DNA of 64,000 nt from contig JAGYJX010000020.1 of NCBI GenBank assembly GCA_018401495.1, forward strand, positions 121,866 to 185,865. Reading direction: 5' to 3'. This document shows positions 54,808-63,943 of the stretch, in pieces. The stretch comes from Rhodospirillaceae bacterium (lineage in GTDB: Bacteria > Pseudomonadota > Alphaproteobacteria > Thalassobaculales > Thalassobaculaceae). The notes under the pieces were generated by a model, which did not search any database, was not told the origin of the DNA, and saw nothing but the letters and a program-made list of their open reading frames with translations. Position numbers and translations under genes: made by a program. Each line of letters opens with the position of its first letter. Position 1 is the stretch's first letter.

Positions 54808-55665
54808 CTATTCGCCGGCCTGGCGGAACGCCTCGCCGTACACCACCGGCTCGCCGATGGCGCGGTCGTGGGTCAGCGACGGCACCTTGGCCCGTGCCGC
54901 GGCGACCTCGGCGAGGTCGATCTCGGCGGTGATCACCCCGACATCCTCGCCGGCGTCGGCGATCACCCGGCCCCAGGGGTCGACGATGACCGAATGACCG
55001 TAGGTCCGCCGGCCCTCGGCGTGCTCGCCGGTCTGGGCCGCCGAGATCACGTAGCAGCCGGTCTCGATCGCGCGGGCGCGCTGCAGGACGTGCCAATGCG
55101 CCTCGCCGGTGACCTTGGTGAAGGCCGCCGGCGCGAACAGCACCTCGGCTCCGGCCTGCGCCAGCGCGCGGTACAGGTAAGGGAAGCGGATGTCGTAGCA
55201 GATCGTCATGCCCATCCGGCCCCAGGGCGTCTCGGCGATCACCGCCTCGGTGCCGGGCCGGTAGGTGTTGCTCTCGCGGTAGGTCTGGCCGTCGCCGACC
55301 TGCACGTCGAACATGTGGATCTTCGAATACCGCGCCACCACGTTGCCGCGGTCGTCGACCAGGAAGCTGCGGTTGGCGAGCTTGTCGTCGGACACCTTGA
55401 TCGAGATCGAGCCGATCAGCAGCCAGACGCCGAGTTCGGCGGCGAGGCCGCGGAACGCGGCGAGCACCTCGTGGCTCTCCTCCGGCTTCGCCTTGGCCAG
55501 CGCCTGATCGCGCTTCGGCTCCAGCATGCCGACGATCTCGGGCGTGGTGATCAGCTGGGCGCCGCGCGCCGCCGCCTCGCGGATCATCGGCGACACGCGC
55601 TCGACGTTCTCCAGCGGGTCGCGCTGGGTGTTGGTCTGGACGCAGGCGACGGTCAGCTTGGTCAT
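54808..55665 (-). CDS. Carbon-nitrogen hydrolase (NIT2/deaminated-glutathione amidase-like)
   Basis: 285 residues, intact. Nitrilase-fold protein with catalytic Glu43 (ITTPEIVGML), Lys115 (ARYSKIHMFDV) and Cys156 (GMTICYDIRFPYLYR), in the order and spacing of the superfamily. The sequence (QRDPLENVERVSPMIREAAA, TYRPGTEAVIAETPWGRMGM) is closest to the Nit1/Nit2 branch, which hydrolyses deaminated glutathione or alpha-ketoglutaramate. It is followed by glutaredoxin and ComF genes, a conserved alphaproteobacterial neighbourhood, which supports a glutathione-related repair role. Confidence 0.92.
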   Translation of the reverse strand: MTKLTVACVQTNTQRDPLENVERVSPMIREAAARGAQLITTPEIVGMLEPKRDQALAKAKPEESHEVLAAFRGLAAELGVWLLIGSISIKVSDDKLANRSFLVDDRGNVVARYSKIHMFDVQVGDGQTYRESNTYRPGTEAVIAETPWGRMGMTICYDIRFPYLYRALAQAGAEVLFAPAAFTKVTGEAHWHVLQRARAIETGCYVISAAQTGEHAEGRRTYGHSVIVDPWGRVIADAGEDVGVITAEIDLAEVAAARAKVPSLTHDRAIGEPVVYGEAFRQAGE

Positions 55666-55696
55666 CGCGGGTCTCCCGGAAGCGCGGGTGGGCGGT

Positions 55697-55963
55697 TCAG
55701 CCGTTCAGGCCGAGCATGGCGTCAAGCTTACCCTGCCGGTCGAGGGCCGCAAGATCGTCCGATCCGCCGATCCCGACGTCGTCGATGAAGATCTGCGGCA
55801 CGGTGTGCCGGCCGTCGGCGCGCTCGCGCATGCGGGTGCGGGCGTCGGACGAGCCGCCGACGTCGTACTCGGTGAAGTCGACGCCCTTGTTCTTCAGCAG
55901 CGCCTTCGCCCGGTAGCAGAACGGGCAGAACATGGTGGTGTAGATCTCAACCTTGCTGGCCAT
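55697..55963 (-). CDS. grxC: Glutaredoxin (GrxC type)
   Basis: 88 residues, intact, with GGAGA before the ATG. Active site CPFC (C13, C16) in YTTMFCPFCYRAKALL, the cis-Pro in HTVPQIFIDDVGIGG, and the GSDDL glutathione-binding end. It reduces disulfides and glutathionylated proteins with glutathione. It lies 31 bp upstream of the nitrilase gene on the same strand and downstream of comF, as in many alphaproteobacteria. Confidence 0.94.
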   Translation of the reverse strand: MASKVEIYTTMFCPFCYRAKALLKNKGVDFTEYDVGGSSDARTRMRERADGRHTVPQIFIDDVGIGGSDDLAALDRQGKLDAMLGLNG

Positions 55964-56055
55964 GGGGGTCTCCGTCGGTTCCGGGCAAGAGTAGGGGCGG
56001 CGACGCCGCTTCGCCAGCGACGATGACATCGCGGACCCGCACGTCCGCGTGTCGG

Positions 56056-56802
56056 CTACACAACCCGCGCCAGCGTCAGGAGATCCACCGACGCCGCGCC
56101 GGCCCGCAGCAGGACCCGGGTGCAGGCCCCGGCGGTGGCGCCCGAGGTGAGGACATCGTCGACCAGCAGGACGTGGCGGCCGGCGATCTCCAGCTGTCGC
56201 CGCCCTTCGACCCGGAACGCCGCCTGGACGTTGCGGGCGCGTTGCGACCGGGTCAGTTGGCCCTGGCTGGGCGTGGGTCTGGCGCGCACCAGCGCCCGGT
56301 CCGACACCGGCACGCCGGCGACTTCTCCGAGCGCGTGCGCCAGCACGGCGGCCTGGTTGTAGCGCCGGGCCAGCAGCCGCCAGCGGTGCAGCGGCACCGG
56401 CACGAGCACGTCGGCGTCGGCCAGCAATTCGGCCCCGGCCAACCGCATCCAGCCGGCGAGCAGCCCGCCCAGGTGCAGCCGGTCGCCGTGCTTGAAGCCC
56501 AGCACCAGCGCCCGGCTCGCCGCGTCGTAGCGCAGCGCCGAGCGCGCCCGTCGCCAGGGCGGCGGCGCTGCCAGGCAGTCGCCGCAGACCGGCTGGCCCG
56601 GCGGCGCCACCTCGAACGGATCGCCGCAGATCGCGCAGCACGGGTGGCCGATGAAGGTCAGCGTCGACCAGCAGGCGAGGCACAGCGCCCGCGGACGGTC
56701 CACCGGCTCGCCGCAAGCCGCGCAGCGCGGCGGCATCAGGGCGTCGAGGACCAGCGTCGCCGCCCCGCCCGCCACTCTCGTCAACCCGGCTTTCCAGTCC
56801 AT
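56056..56802 (-). CDS. ComF family phosphoribosyltransferase-like protein
   Basis: 248 residues, intact. N-terminal double zinc site with four CxxC motifs: RCAACGEP, LCLACWST, CCAICGDP, VCGDCLAA. The phosphoribosyltransferase-like part has VLVPVPLHRWRLLARRYNQA, the RSQRARNVQAAFRVEG segment, and the PRPP loop HVLLVDDVLTSGATAGAC. ComF homologues are linked to DNA uptake or recombination, but in alphaproteobacteria their role is uncertain. The gene is divergent from the methyltransferase gene and followed by grxC. Confidence 0.92.
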   Translation of the reverse strand: MDWKAGLTRVAGGAATLVLDALMPPRCAACGEPVDRPRALCLACWSTLTFIGHPCCAICGDPFEVAPPGQPVCGDCLAAPPPWRRARSALRYDAASRALVLGFKHGDRLHLGGLLAGWMRLAGAELLADADVLVPVPLHRWRLLARRYNQAAVLAHALGEVAGVPVSDRALVRARPTPSQGQLTRSQRARNVQAAFRVEGRRQLEIAGRHVLLVDDVLTSGATAGACTRVLLRAGAASVDLLTLARVV

Positions 56803-56873
56803 GCCATGGGCTATGGACGGGGCAGGGCGGTTTCCGGGTGCGGAGGCACCGCCGGTGGTCCATATACCGATGG

Positions 56874-57778
56874 ATGACCGATCCGATGCTCGTCTTCGAC
56901 CGATCCCTGGTGCGCCGCCGGCGCGAACGCGCGGCCCCGGGCTATGCCGGTTTCGGGTTCCTGGAGGAGGCGGTGGCCGAGCGCCTGGCCGAGCGCCTGG
57001 AGGACATCCGCCGGCGGTTCCCGCTGGCCGTCGAGCTCGGCGCGCGCTCGGGCGCGCTCGGCCGGATCTCTGCGGGCGAGCGGCCGGGTCGACACCCTGG
57101 TCCAGACCGATCTGGCGCCGGTGTGGGCGCGCGCCCGGGGCGCCGACGGCCCGGCGGCGGCGGTCGACGAGGAGGCGCTGCCGTTCGCCGACGCGCTCGC
57201 TCGACGCGGTGTTCGGCGCGCTGTCCCTGCACTGGGTCAACGACCTGCCGGGCGCGCTGTCGCAGATCCGGCGCGCGCTGCGCCCCGACGGCCTGCTGCT
57301 GGCGGCGATGCTGGGCGGCGACACCCTGGTCGAGCTGCGCGACGCCCTGTACGAGGCGGAGATCGAGGTCCTGGGCGGCGTCAGCCCCCGGGTGTCGCCG
57401 TTCGCCGACCTGCGCGACGCCGCCGGCCTGCTGCAGCGCGCCGGGTTCGCGCTGCCGGTGGCCGACGCCGACACCATCCCGGTGACCTACGCCAGCGCCT
57501 TCCACCTGATGCGCGACCTCCGGGGCATGGGCGAAAGCAACGCCGTCATCGAGCGCCGCCGCACCCCGACGCCGCGGGCGCTGTTCGCCCGCGCCGCCGA
57601 GATCTACGCCGCGCGCTTCGCCGGCGCCGACGGCCGCGTCCACGCCCGCTTCCAGGTGCTCTACCTGACGGCGTGGGCGCCATCGGTGGACCAGCCGAAG
57701 GCGTTGCGGCCGGGGTCCGCCTCGGCCCGGCTGGCCGACGCCCTCGGCGGCGCCGAGACGCCCGTCGGCGGACGCTGA
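56874..57778 (+). CDS. NDUFAF5-like SAM-dependent methyltransferase family protein, frame broken
   Basis: Reconstructed length is about 301 residues. The start MTDPMLVFDRSLVRRRRERA, followed by FGFLEEAVAERLAERLEDIR and RRFPLAVELGARSGALGR, is the signature of the NDUFAF5 family (the glycine-rich loop is part of a methyltransferase-like fold). Later: DLAPVWARARGADGPAAAVD, LDAVFGALSLHWVNDLPGAL, VSPFADLRDAAGLLQRAGF, FHLMRDLRGMGESNAV. In mitochondria NDUFAF5 hydroxylates an arginine of the NDUFS7 subunit of complex I. Frame changes lie near 57070 and 57195. A second in-frame ATG at 56886 is an alternative start. Confidence 0.85.
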
Positions 57779-57878
57779 AGCTATCTTAAGCATAATCCAC
57801 AGATTGACGTCAGCACGGATGGTGCGTATCGATCCGGCGCGGCAACAGCTGGTGTCCCAGTATTGATCAAATTGTCCC

Positions 57879-57893
57879 TTAATCCGTTGTTAA
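57879..57893 (+). promoter_or_regulatory. CtrA-type binding site upstream of the chemoreceptor
   Basis: TTAA-TCCGTTG-TTAA is a perfect TTAA-N7-TTAA match, 96 bp before the GTG start of the chemoreceptor at 57989, in AT-rich DNA between the convergent-free 57779 and 57988. CtrA controls motility and chemotaxis genes in many Rhodospirillales, so this is a sensible target. Confidence 0.55.
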
Positions 57894-57988
57894 AACTTGA
57901 CGTGGACTGTGCGGTCGTCGTCAACGCGCGTCGCCGGGAACCGGACGTTCCGAGAGCCGGTTGCGCGCCCACAACGGAGTTCCGGTTC

Positions 57989-59996
57989 GTGTCGTTTCTG
58001 GACAACCTCAAGGTGTCGGCCAAGGTCGGGGTCAATTCCGGGCTCCTGATCCTGTTTCTGTTCGCGGCGAGCGGGATGGCCGTGCTCGGGCTGTCCGGGG
58101 CCCAGGAAGCGTTCCGCGAGTACCGCGGGCTCGCCCGGCAGTCCAACGCGGCGGCGGATATCTCCGAAAACCTGCTGGCCGCGCGGGTCGGCGTGCAGGT
58201 CTTCATGCGGACCGGCGAGCGCGAGACGGCGGACGCCGTGCGGCGCGAAGCCGCCCAAGCGGACAAGGCGGCTGCCGCGGCCTCGGAACTGTTCACCGAC
58301 CCGGCGCAGCGCGCCCAGGTCGACGGGCTGCGGCGGGACTTCGCCGGCTATCTCGCCGGGTTCGAGAAGATCGTCGCCGATGAGCGAGCGGCGGGATCAG
58401 TTCGTCGACGACCTCAACACCGTCGGCCCCGAGGCCGAGAAGCTGCTGACCGCGGTCATGCGGGGCGAGCGCGCGATCGGCAACGCCGACGCGGTGTTCG
58501 AGGCCGCCCAGGCGGAGGTGCATCTGCTGCTGGCCCGGTTGTACGCGAACCGCTTCCTGCTCTCGAACGCCGAGGACGAGGTGAAGCGGGTGGCCGACGA
58601 GATCGCCGCCACCCGCGCGGCCCTGCAGTCCTTGGCGGCGTCGGCCACCGGCGACGCCGCGCGCCAGTCCCTGGCGCCGCTGAAAACGCTGATCGAGCGC
58701 TACGAGACCAGTTTCGCCGGCGTGTCCAAGCTGGTGTTCGACCGCAACGCCGTGCGCGCCGAACTCGACACGCTCGGCCCCAAGATCGCGGCCGTCCTCG
58801 AGTCGATCGCGACCCGGAGCCAGGATCGCCAGAACACGCTCGGTCCGGAAGCCAGCGCCTCGATCGAACGGGCGCTCTGGGTCGGGATCGCCGTCGCCGT
58901 CGTCGCGCTGGTTCTGGGGCTGCTGTCGGCCATTCTCATCGGGCGTGGCATCGCCGGCCCGATCGCCGCCATGACCGCGGCCATGGGCCGGCTGGCGAAC
59001 GGCGACAAGGCGGTCGAGATCCCGGCCCAGGGCCGCCGGGACGAGGTCGGCGAGATGGCCGCCGCCGTGCAGGTGTTCAAGGACAGCATGATCCGGGCCG
59101 AGCAGATGGCTGCCGAGCAGGAGACCGAGCGGGCGGCCCGCGAGGCGCGCGCCCGTCGGATCGAGGAACTCACCCGCGGCTTCGACCAGGCGGTGGCGTC
59201 GGTGCTGACGCGGTTTGCCTCGTCCACCGACGAGTTGCAGTCGACCGCCTCGTCGATGTCGGCAACGGCGGAAGAGACCAACCGCCAGGCCGGCGCGGTG
59301 GCGGCGGCTTCCGAGCAGGCGTCCGCCAACGTCCAGGCGGTGGCCTCGGCGTCGGAGGAACTGTCCGGCTCGATCGAGGAGATCGGCCGGCAGGTCACCC
59401 AGTCGGCGCGGATCGCCAACCAGGCGAGCCAGGACGCCGAGGCGACCAACGCCCAGGTCCAGACCCTGGCCGAGGCGGCCCGCAAGGTCGGCGAGGTGGT
59501 GAACCTGATCCAGGACATCGCCGCCCAGACCAACCTGCTGGCCCTGAACGCCACCATCGAGGCGGCGCGCGCCGGCGAGATGGGCAAGGGCTTCGCGGTG
59601 GTGGCCGGCGAGGTGAAGTCGCTGGCCGCGCAGACGGCGCGGGCGACCGAGGAGATCGGCCAGCACATCGGCGGCATCCAGACCGCCACCGGCGATGCCG
59701 TGTCCGCCATCCAGGGCATCGGCACGACGATCTCCGAGATCAACGAGATCGCCGGCAGCATCGCCTCGGCGGTCGAGGAACAGGGCGCCGCCACGCGGGA
59801 GATCGCGCGCAACGTCCAGGAAGCGGCGAAGGGCACCCACGAGGTGTCGCGCAACATCACGGGTGTGACGCAGGCGGCGTCCGACACCGGCACCGCCGCC
59901 GAACAGGTCAACGCCTCGGCAGGCCAGTTGTCGGCCGAGTCCGGCACCCTGCGCCGGACGGTCGAGCAGTTCCTGGCGGGCGTCCGGGCGGCGTAG
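57989..59996 (+). CDS. Methyl-accepting chemotaxis protein, frame broken
   Basis: About 669 residues; GTG start with GGAG 10 bp upstream. N-terminal helix (VGVNSGLLILFLFAASGMAV), a long helical periplasmic domain resembling HBM modules (residues about 35-290), second helix (ALWVGIAVAVVALVLGLLSA), HAMP (GPIAAMTAAMGRLANGDKAV) and a signalling domain with hairpin tip LIQDIAAQTNLLALNATIEA, then ARAGEMGKGFAVVAGEVKSL. The frame changes once near 58375, in the periplasmic domain. HBM-type sensors in other bacteria bind organic acids. A perfect CtrA-type site precedes it. It resembles the chemoreceptor at 31776, apart from a larger sensor domain. Confidence 0.92.
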
Positions 59997-60092
59997 GCCG
60001 GGGCCAGCCGAACCGAACGAGGAAGCGTCGCCGGGTCCAGGCCGGGCCCGGCGGCCTTCAGCGGATCGAGGCGCTCAGACGGACATCGCGCC

Positions 60093-60122
60093 GTCTGCCC
60101 GCGTGAGGTCTGCCCGCGTGAG
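60093..60122 (+). repeat. Tandem duplication of 15 bases
   Basis: GTCTGCCCGCGTGAG is present twice in direct succession in the gap between the chemoreceptor and the dioxygenase gene. It has no visible coding role and may reflect slippage. The remaining gap (59997-60194) shows no gene. Confidence 0.7.
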
Positions 60123-60194
60123 GTTGGACAGAGCGTTGTCGGAGGGTATCATCCGCGCGAAGCGGGGGCTGAACGACTTGGAACGCCAACTCGG

Positions 60195-61007
60195 ATGTCC
60201 GCTCCCAACCTTGCGCCGCCGTCGCCCGACGATCATACCGAAGCCTTGCGACGGTTCGGACTCGACGGTTTCTGCGTCCTGCCAGGGATCGTGCCGCTGT
60301 CGCTGCTCGACGCCGCGCTCGCGGCCTTCACGCGGCACGTGATGCCCCATCCGGGTGATCTGCCCCGCCAGAGCATGCGGCGTGAACCGAACCGCTTCGG
60401 CCCAGCGGGCGGCTTGGTCAATCCGTTGATGAACATCCACCGGGAACCGGCGCCGTCGGTGGCGCCGTTCCGCCGGGCGGTCGAGGCGGTGGTCGGGCAC
60501 GCGGCCGTGGCCCGGCTGCTGAGCCAATGGTTCGGCCGGCGATGTCGGGCGGTGCAGACGCTGTGGCTCGACGAATCGCACAACGGGCCGCACCAGGACG
60601 CGGCCTACACGAACTCGGTCCCGTCCGGACTGGTGGTGGGGCTGTGGGTGCCGATGTGGGATTGCCGCGGCCCCGCCAACAACCGCCTGTTCGTGGTCCC
60701 GGGTTCGTCCGGCGAAGTGCTCCCGCACGACGCGGACAGCCTGCGCTCGCACCGCTACATCCGCGACGTTCAGGCCGCCATAGCCGGTCGGTTCGGCGGC
60801 AACGTCGTGCCGGTCGATCTGGCGCGCGGCGATGCCGTGCTGTTTCATTCAGCGCTGATCCATGGGGCGGTGCCGGGCGAGAGCGGGCGGCTGCCCCGGC
60901 TCGCGGTCCATTACGCGCCTGAGGATACGATGTACCGCGCCCTGTACCTCGCCCGCGACGTCGCGGTGCGCGACTACGGGCTCGCGCTGTCGGATGCCGC
61001 CGCGTGA
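60195..61007 (+). CDS. Phytanoyl-CoA dioxygenase family protein
   Basis: 270 residues, intact. Fe(II)/2-oxoglutarate oxygenase fold with the HxD pair H133/D135 in GPHQDAAYTNSV, the distal H223 in HSALIHGAVPGES and R235 for 2-oxoglutarate. Also VGLWVPMWDCRGPANNRLFV, VVPGSSGEVLPHD. It hydroxylates or halogenates an organic substrate not predictable from sequence. The stop overlaps the WbsX-like start (GTGA), so the two proteins are made together; modification of a glycan or glycolipid is therefore a reasonable guess. The start codon lacks a clear Shine-Dalgarno sequence. Confidence 0.88.
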   Translation: MSAPNLAPPSPDDHTEALRRFGLDGFCVLPGIVPLSLLDAALAAFTRHVMPHPGDLPRQSMRREPNRFGPAGGLVNPLMNIHREPAPSVAPFRRAVEAVVGHAAVARLLSQWFGRRCRAVQTLWLDESHNGPHQDAAYTNSVPSGLVVGLWVPMWDCRGPANNRLFVVPGSSGEVLPHDADSLRSHRYIRDVQAAIAGRFGGNVVPVDLARGDAVLFHSALIHGAVPGESGRLPRLAVHYAPEDTMYRALYLARDVAVRDYGLALSDAAA

Positions 61008-62089
61008 CCGAGGCGCCGGACGTCCGCCTGGTCGCCTTCTACCTGCCGCAGTTCCATCCGGTGCCGGAGAACGACGCCTGGTGGGGCAAGGGCTTCACCG
61101 AATGGACCAACGTCGCCCGGGCCCGGCCGCTGTTCGCCGGGCATGAGCAGCCGCGGCTGCCGGCCGATCTCGGCTTCTACGACCTGCGGCTGGCCGAGAC
61201 CCGGGACGCGCAGGCCGACCTTGCCCGCCGCTACGGGGTCGGGGCCTTCTGCTACTACTTCTATTGGTTCGGCGGTCGCCGGTTCCTGGCCCGGCCGCTC
61301 AGCGAGATGCTGGCGTCACGCCGTCCGGACATGCCGTTCTGCCTGTGCTGGGCGAACGAGTCGCTGACCCGGCGCTGGGATGGCCGCGACAAGGACGTCT
61401 TGCTGGAGCAGGTGCACACGCCGGAGAGCGACCGGGCCTTCATCGAGGACGCGCTGCCCTATCTGGCCGATCCGCGTTACCTCAGGGTCGACGGCGTGCC
61501 GCTGCTGCTGGTCTATCGGCCGCCGCTGCTGGCCGATCCGGTGGGCACGCTGGCCTATTGGCGCGACCGCTGCCGCGCCGCCGGGATCGGCGGCCTGCAC
61601 GTCGCCGGGATGGAGACCTTCGGTTTCGCCGACCCGCGCCCGCTCGGTTTCGATTCGGTGGTGGAGTTCCCGCCGCACGGCGCCCGCGGCGACGACCTCA
61701 CAGCCGACATCGCCGACCGTCCGCCGGAGTTTCGCGGCCGCATCCTGGACTATCCCACCGTCGCCGCCCGCGCCCTCGCCCGGACGGCGCCGGACTTCCG
61801 GCGGTTTCGCGGCGTGATGCCCGGCTGGGACAACACCGCGCGCCGCGGCCTGGACGCCAAGATCTTCATCCGGTCGACGCCCGAGGCCTACGGCGACTGG
61901 CTGCGCCAAGCCGTCGCCAGGGCGCGCGCGGAATGCCCTCCCGGCCAGCGGCTGGTGTTCGTCAACGCCTGGAACGAGTGGGGCGAGGGTGCCCATCTCG
62001 AACCCGACCAGCGCCACGGCCACGCCTACCTGCGCGCCACGGCCGCGGCGCTCCGGGCCGCCGGCGAGGGCAAGTCGGAGGCCGCCTGA
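61004..62089 (+). CDS. WbsX/GH99-like glycan protein
   Basis: 361 residues, intact, GTG start overlapping the dioxygenase stop. It begins VRLVAFYLPQFHPVPENDAW and WGKGFTEWTNVARARPLFAG, continues with GVGAFCYYFYWFGGRRFLAR, CLCWANESLTRRWDG, and ends FVNAWNEWGEGAHLEPDQRH. This is the WbsX (glycosyltransferase WbsX / GH99-like) family linked to lipopolysaccharide O-antigen and other polysaccharide loci. Whether it makes or cuts a glycosidic bond is not settled. The context with a PhyH oxygenase suggests glycan tailoring. Confidence 0.9.
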   Translation: MTEAPDVRLVAFYLPQFHPVPENDAWWGKGFTEWTNVARARPLFAGHEQPRLPADLGFYDLRLAETRDAQADLARRYGVGAFCYYFYWFGGRRFLARPLSEMLASRRPDMPFCLCWANESLTRRWDGRDKDVLLEQVHTPESDRAFIEDALPYLADPRYLRVDGVPLLLVYRPPLLADPVGTLAYWRDRCRAAGIGGLHVAGMETFGFADPRPLGFDSVVEFPPHGARGDDLTADIADRPPEFRGRILDYPTVAARALARTAPDFRRFRGVMPGWDNTARRGLDAKIFIRSTPEAYGDWLRQAVARARAECPPGQRLVFVNAWNEWGEGAHLEPDQRHGHAYLRATAAALRAAGEGKSEAA

Positions 62090-62174
62090 CGGTCACGAGG
62101 TGGGGATTCGGGCCGGTCGTCGGCGCGACGTGCTCCATCATTGACTAGGTTGGAACGAGGCGCCAGCTTTCCGC

Positions 62175-62786
62175 ATGGTGCTCATCATCTATGGCTCGCC
62201 CCAATCGCGGACGATGCGGGTTCTCTGGGCCGCGGCGGAACTCGAGCTCGAGTATGAGCACGTGCCTCTCACCTGGGACGATCCGGCCCTGAAGGCGCCG
62301 GAGTTTCTTCGCCTGAATCCGGCGGGCGCGGTGCCGGTGATCGTCGACGACGGCTTCGCGCTGGCGGAGTCGATGGCAATCAACCTCTATCTCGCCAGGA
62401 AGCACGGCTCGGCCGGTCAAGCGCCGCTGTACCCCGCGACACCGGAGGGCGAAGCCGAGGCTTGGCGCTGGTGCCTGTGGGCGCAGGGGCACCTCGAGCC
62501 CTGGGTGCAGCGCGATCGGGCTGTCGAGCCGCTACGCTCCACCATGGCCGGGTTCGCGGCGGCGCGAACAGCCGATGCGCTCGCCACGCTCAACCGGGCA
62601 CTCAGCGGACAGGTTTGGCTGGTGGGCGACGCTTTCACGGTCGCCGACCTCAACGTTGCCAGCATCCTGTCGCCATCGCGCTCGGCTGGCGTCGACTTCT
62701 CGGGGTCGCCCCATGCCCGCGCCTGGCTGGAGCGCTGCTATGCCCGCCCGGCGGCGGTGGCGACGCGGCGGCGGTTTGTGGCCTGA
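62175..62786 (+). CDS. Glutathione S-transferase family protein
   Basis: 203 residues, intact. Thioredoxin-like N-terminal domain: IIYGSPQSRTMRVLWAAAEL, the cis-Pro in NPAGAVPVIVDDG, and ALAESMAINLYLARKHG (glutathione gamma-glutamyl site). The all-helical C-terminal domain contains LVGDAFTVADLNVASIL. It conjugates or reduces substrates with glutathione. Ser10-Ser/Arg near the N-terminus is the probable catalytic residue. There is only a weak ribosome site. Confidence 0.9.
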   Translation: MVLIIYGSPQSRTMRVLWAAAELELEYEHVPLTWDDPALKAPEFLRLNPAGAVPVIVDDGFALAESMAINLYLARKHGSAGQAPLYPATPEGEAEAWRWCLWAQGHLEPWVQRDRAVEPLRSTMAGFAAARTADALATLNRALSGQVWLVGDAFTVADLNVASILSPSRSAGVDFSGSPHARAWLERCYARPAAVATRRRFVA

Positions 62787-62824
62787 CGACCGGCCCCCGC
62801 CACCCCGCCCCGCCACTCCGCCGG

Positions 62825-63943
62825 TCAGGTGATGTGCGCGCCCCTGGTCTCGACGAACACCGAGTACAGGCTCTGGCTCGCGGTCATGAACAGGCGGTTG
62901 CGCTTGGATCCGCCGAAGCAGACGTTCGAGCAGATCTCCGGCAGCCGGATCTGCGCCACCCGGGTGCCGTCTGGGGCGAACACGTGGACGCCGTCGTAGC
63001 CGTCGCCGACCCAGCCGGCCGACGACCACACATTGCCCTCCTCGTCGCAGCGGATGCCGTCGGCGAAGCCGGTCCTGCCCTCCCAGGTCATGCTGGCGAA
63101 CTCGCGCGGGTTGGACAGCGTGCCCTTCTCGGCGTCGAGGTCGTAGGCCCAGATCCGGCTGGCGGCGTCGGGGTAGTGCGAGACCCCGGTGTCGGCGACG
63201 TACAGGATCTTGTAGTCGTGGCTGAAGCACAGGCCGTTCGGCTTGAACGGCTGGTCGGCGACCTTGGTGACCGTCCCGGACCTGCCGTCGATCCGGTAGA
63301 CCGCCTCCTTCATGAACGGCTGGACCGAGCCGGTGCCGGCGCGCCAGCCCTCGTAGTTCATCAGCTGGCCGTAGCCGGGATCGGTGAACCAGATCGAATC
63401 GTCGTTCGGGTGCACCACGGCGTCGTTCGGGGCGTTGAAGCCCTTGCCGTCGGCGTCCTTGTCGGCCAGCACGGTGACCGAGCCGTCGTATTCGTAGCGC
63501 ACCACCCGGCGGTTCAGGTGCTCGCAGGCGATCTGCCGTCCCTGGAAGTCGAAGGTGTTGCCGTTGCTGTTGCCCGACGGCGAGCGGAAGCCCCGGCTGA
63601 CGTGCCCGTCCTCCTCGATCCAGCGCAGCTGTTCGTTGTTCGGGATGTCGCTCCAGATCAGGTAGCGCCCGACCCCGTTCCAGGCCGGCCCCTCGGCCCA
63701 CAGCGTGCCCAGGTGGAGACGCTGGATCGGGGTGTTGCCGAGCTTGGCCTTGAAGCGCGGATCCAGGGCGATGATGTCGGGATCCGGGTAGCGGACCGGC
63801 TCGGCGCCGGGGCCGAAGTTGCGGGCGAAGGCCTCGGGCGCCATCGCGGTGGTGGCGGCGATGCCGGCGGCGGTGGCCAGGAAGGCACGGCGGTCGAAGC
63901 GCGGCGTGGTCGGGTCGTCGGCGGGGCGGGCGGAGCGCGGCAT
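62825..63943 (-). CDS. SMP-30/gluconolactonase family protein, Tat-exported
   Basis: 372 residues from ATG 63943, which has GGGAGGA 6 bp upstream; upstream in-frame starts would add a poorly conserved stretch. The Tat signal has FDRRAFLATAAGIAATTAMA. The six-bladed propeller has the family motifs LHLGTLWAEGPAWNGVGRYL, FRSPSGNSNGNTFDFQGRQI, GKGFNAPNDAVVHPNDDSIW, FTDPGYG, KPNGLCFSHDYKILYVADTG and GFADGIRCDEEGNVWSSAGW, giving the metal-binding Glu, Asn and Asp. It probably hydrolyses a lactone in the periplasm. It converges with the glutathione transferase gene (39 bp). Confidence 0.93.
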   Translation of the reverse strand: MPRSARPADDPTTPRFDRRAFLATAAGIAATTAMAPEAFARNFGPGAEPVRYPDPDIIALDPRFKAKLGNTPIQRLHLGTLWAEGPAWNGVGRYLIWSDIPNNEQLRWIEEDGHVSRGFRSPSGNSNGNTFDFQGRQIACEHLNRRVVRYEYDGSVTVLADKDADGKGFNAPNDAVVHPNDDSIWFTDPGYGQLMNYEGWRAGTGSVQPFMKEAVYRIDGRSGTVTKVADQPFKPNGLCFSHDYKILYVADTGVSHYPDAASRIWAYDLDAEKGTLSNPREFASMTWEGRTGFADGIRCDEEGNVWSSAGWVGDGYDGVHVFAPDGTRVAQIRLPEICSNVCFGGSKRNRLFMTASQSLYSVFVETRGAHIT

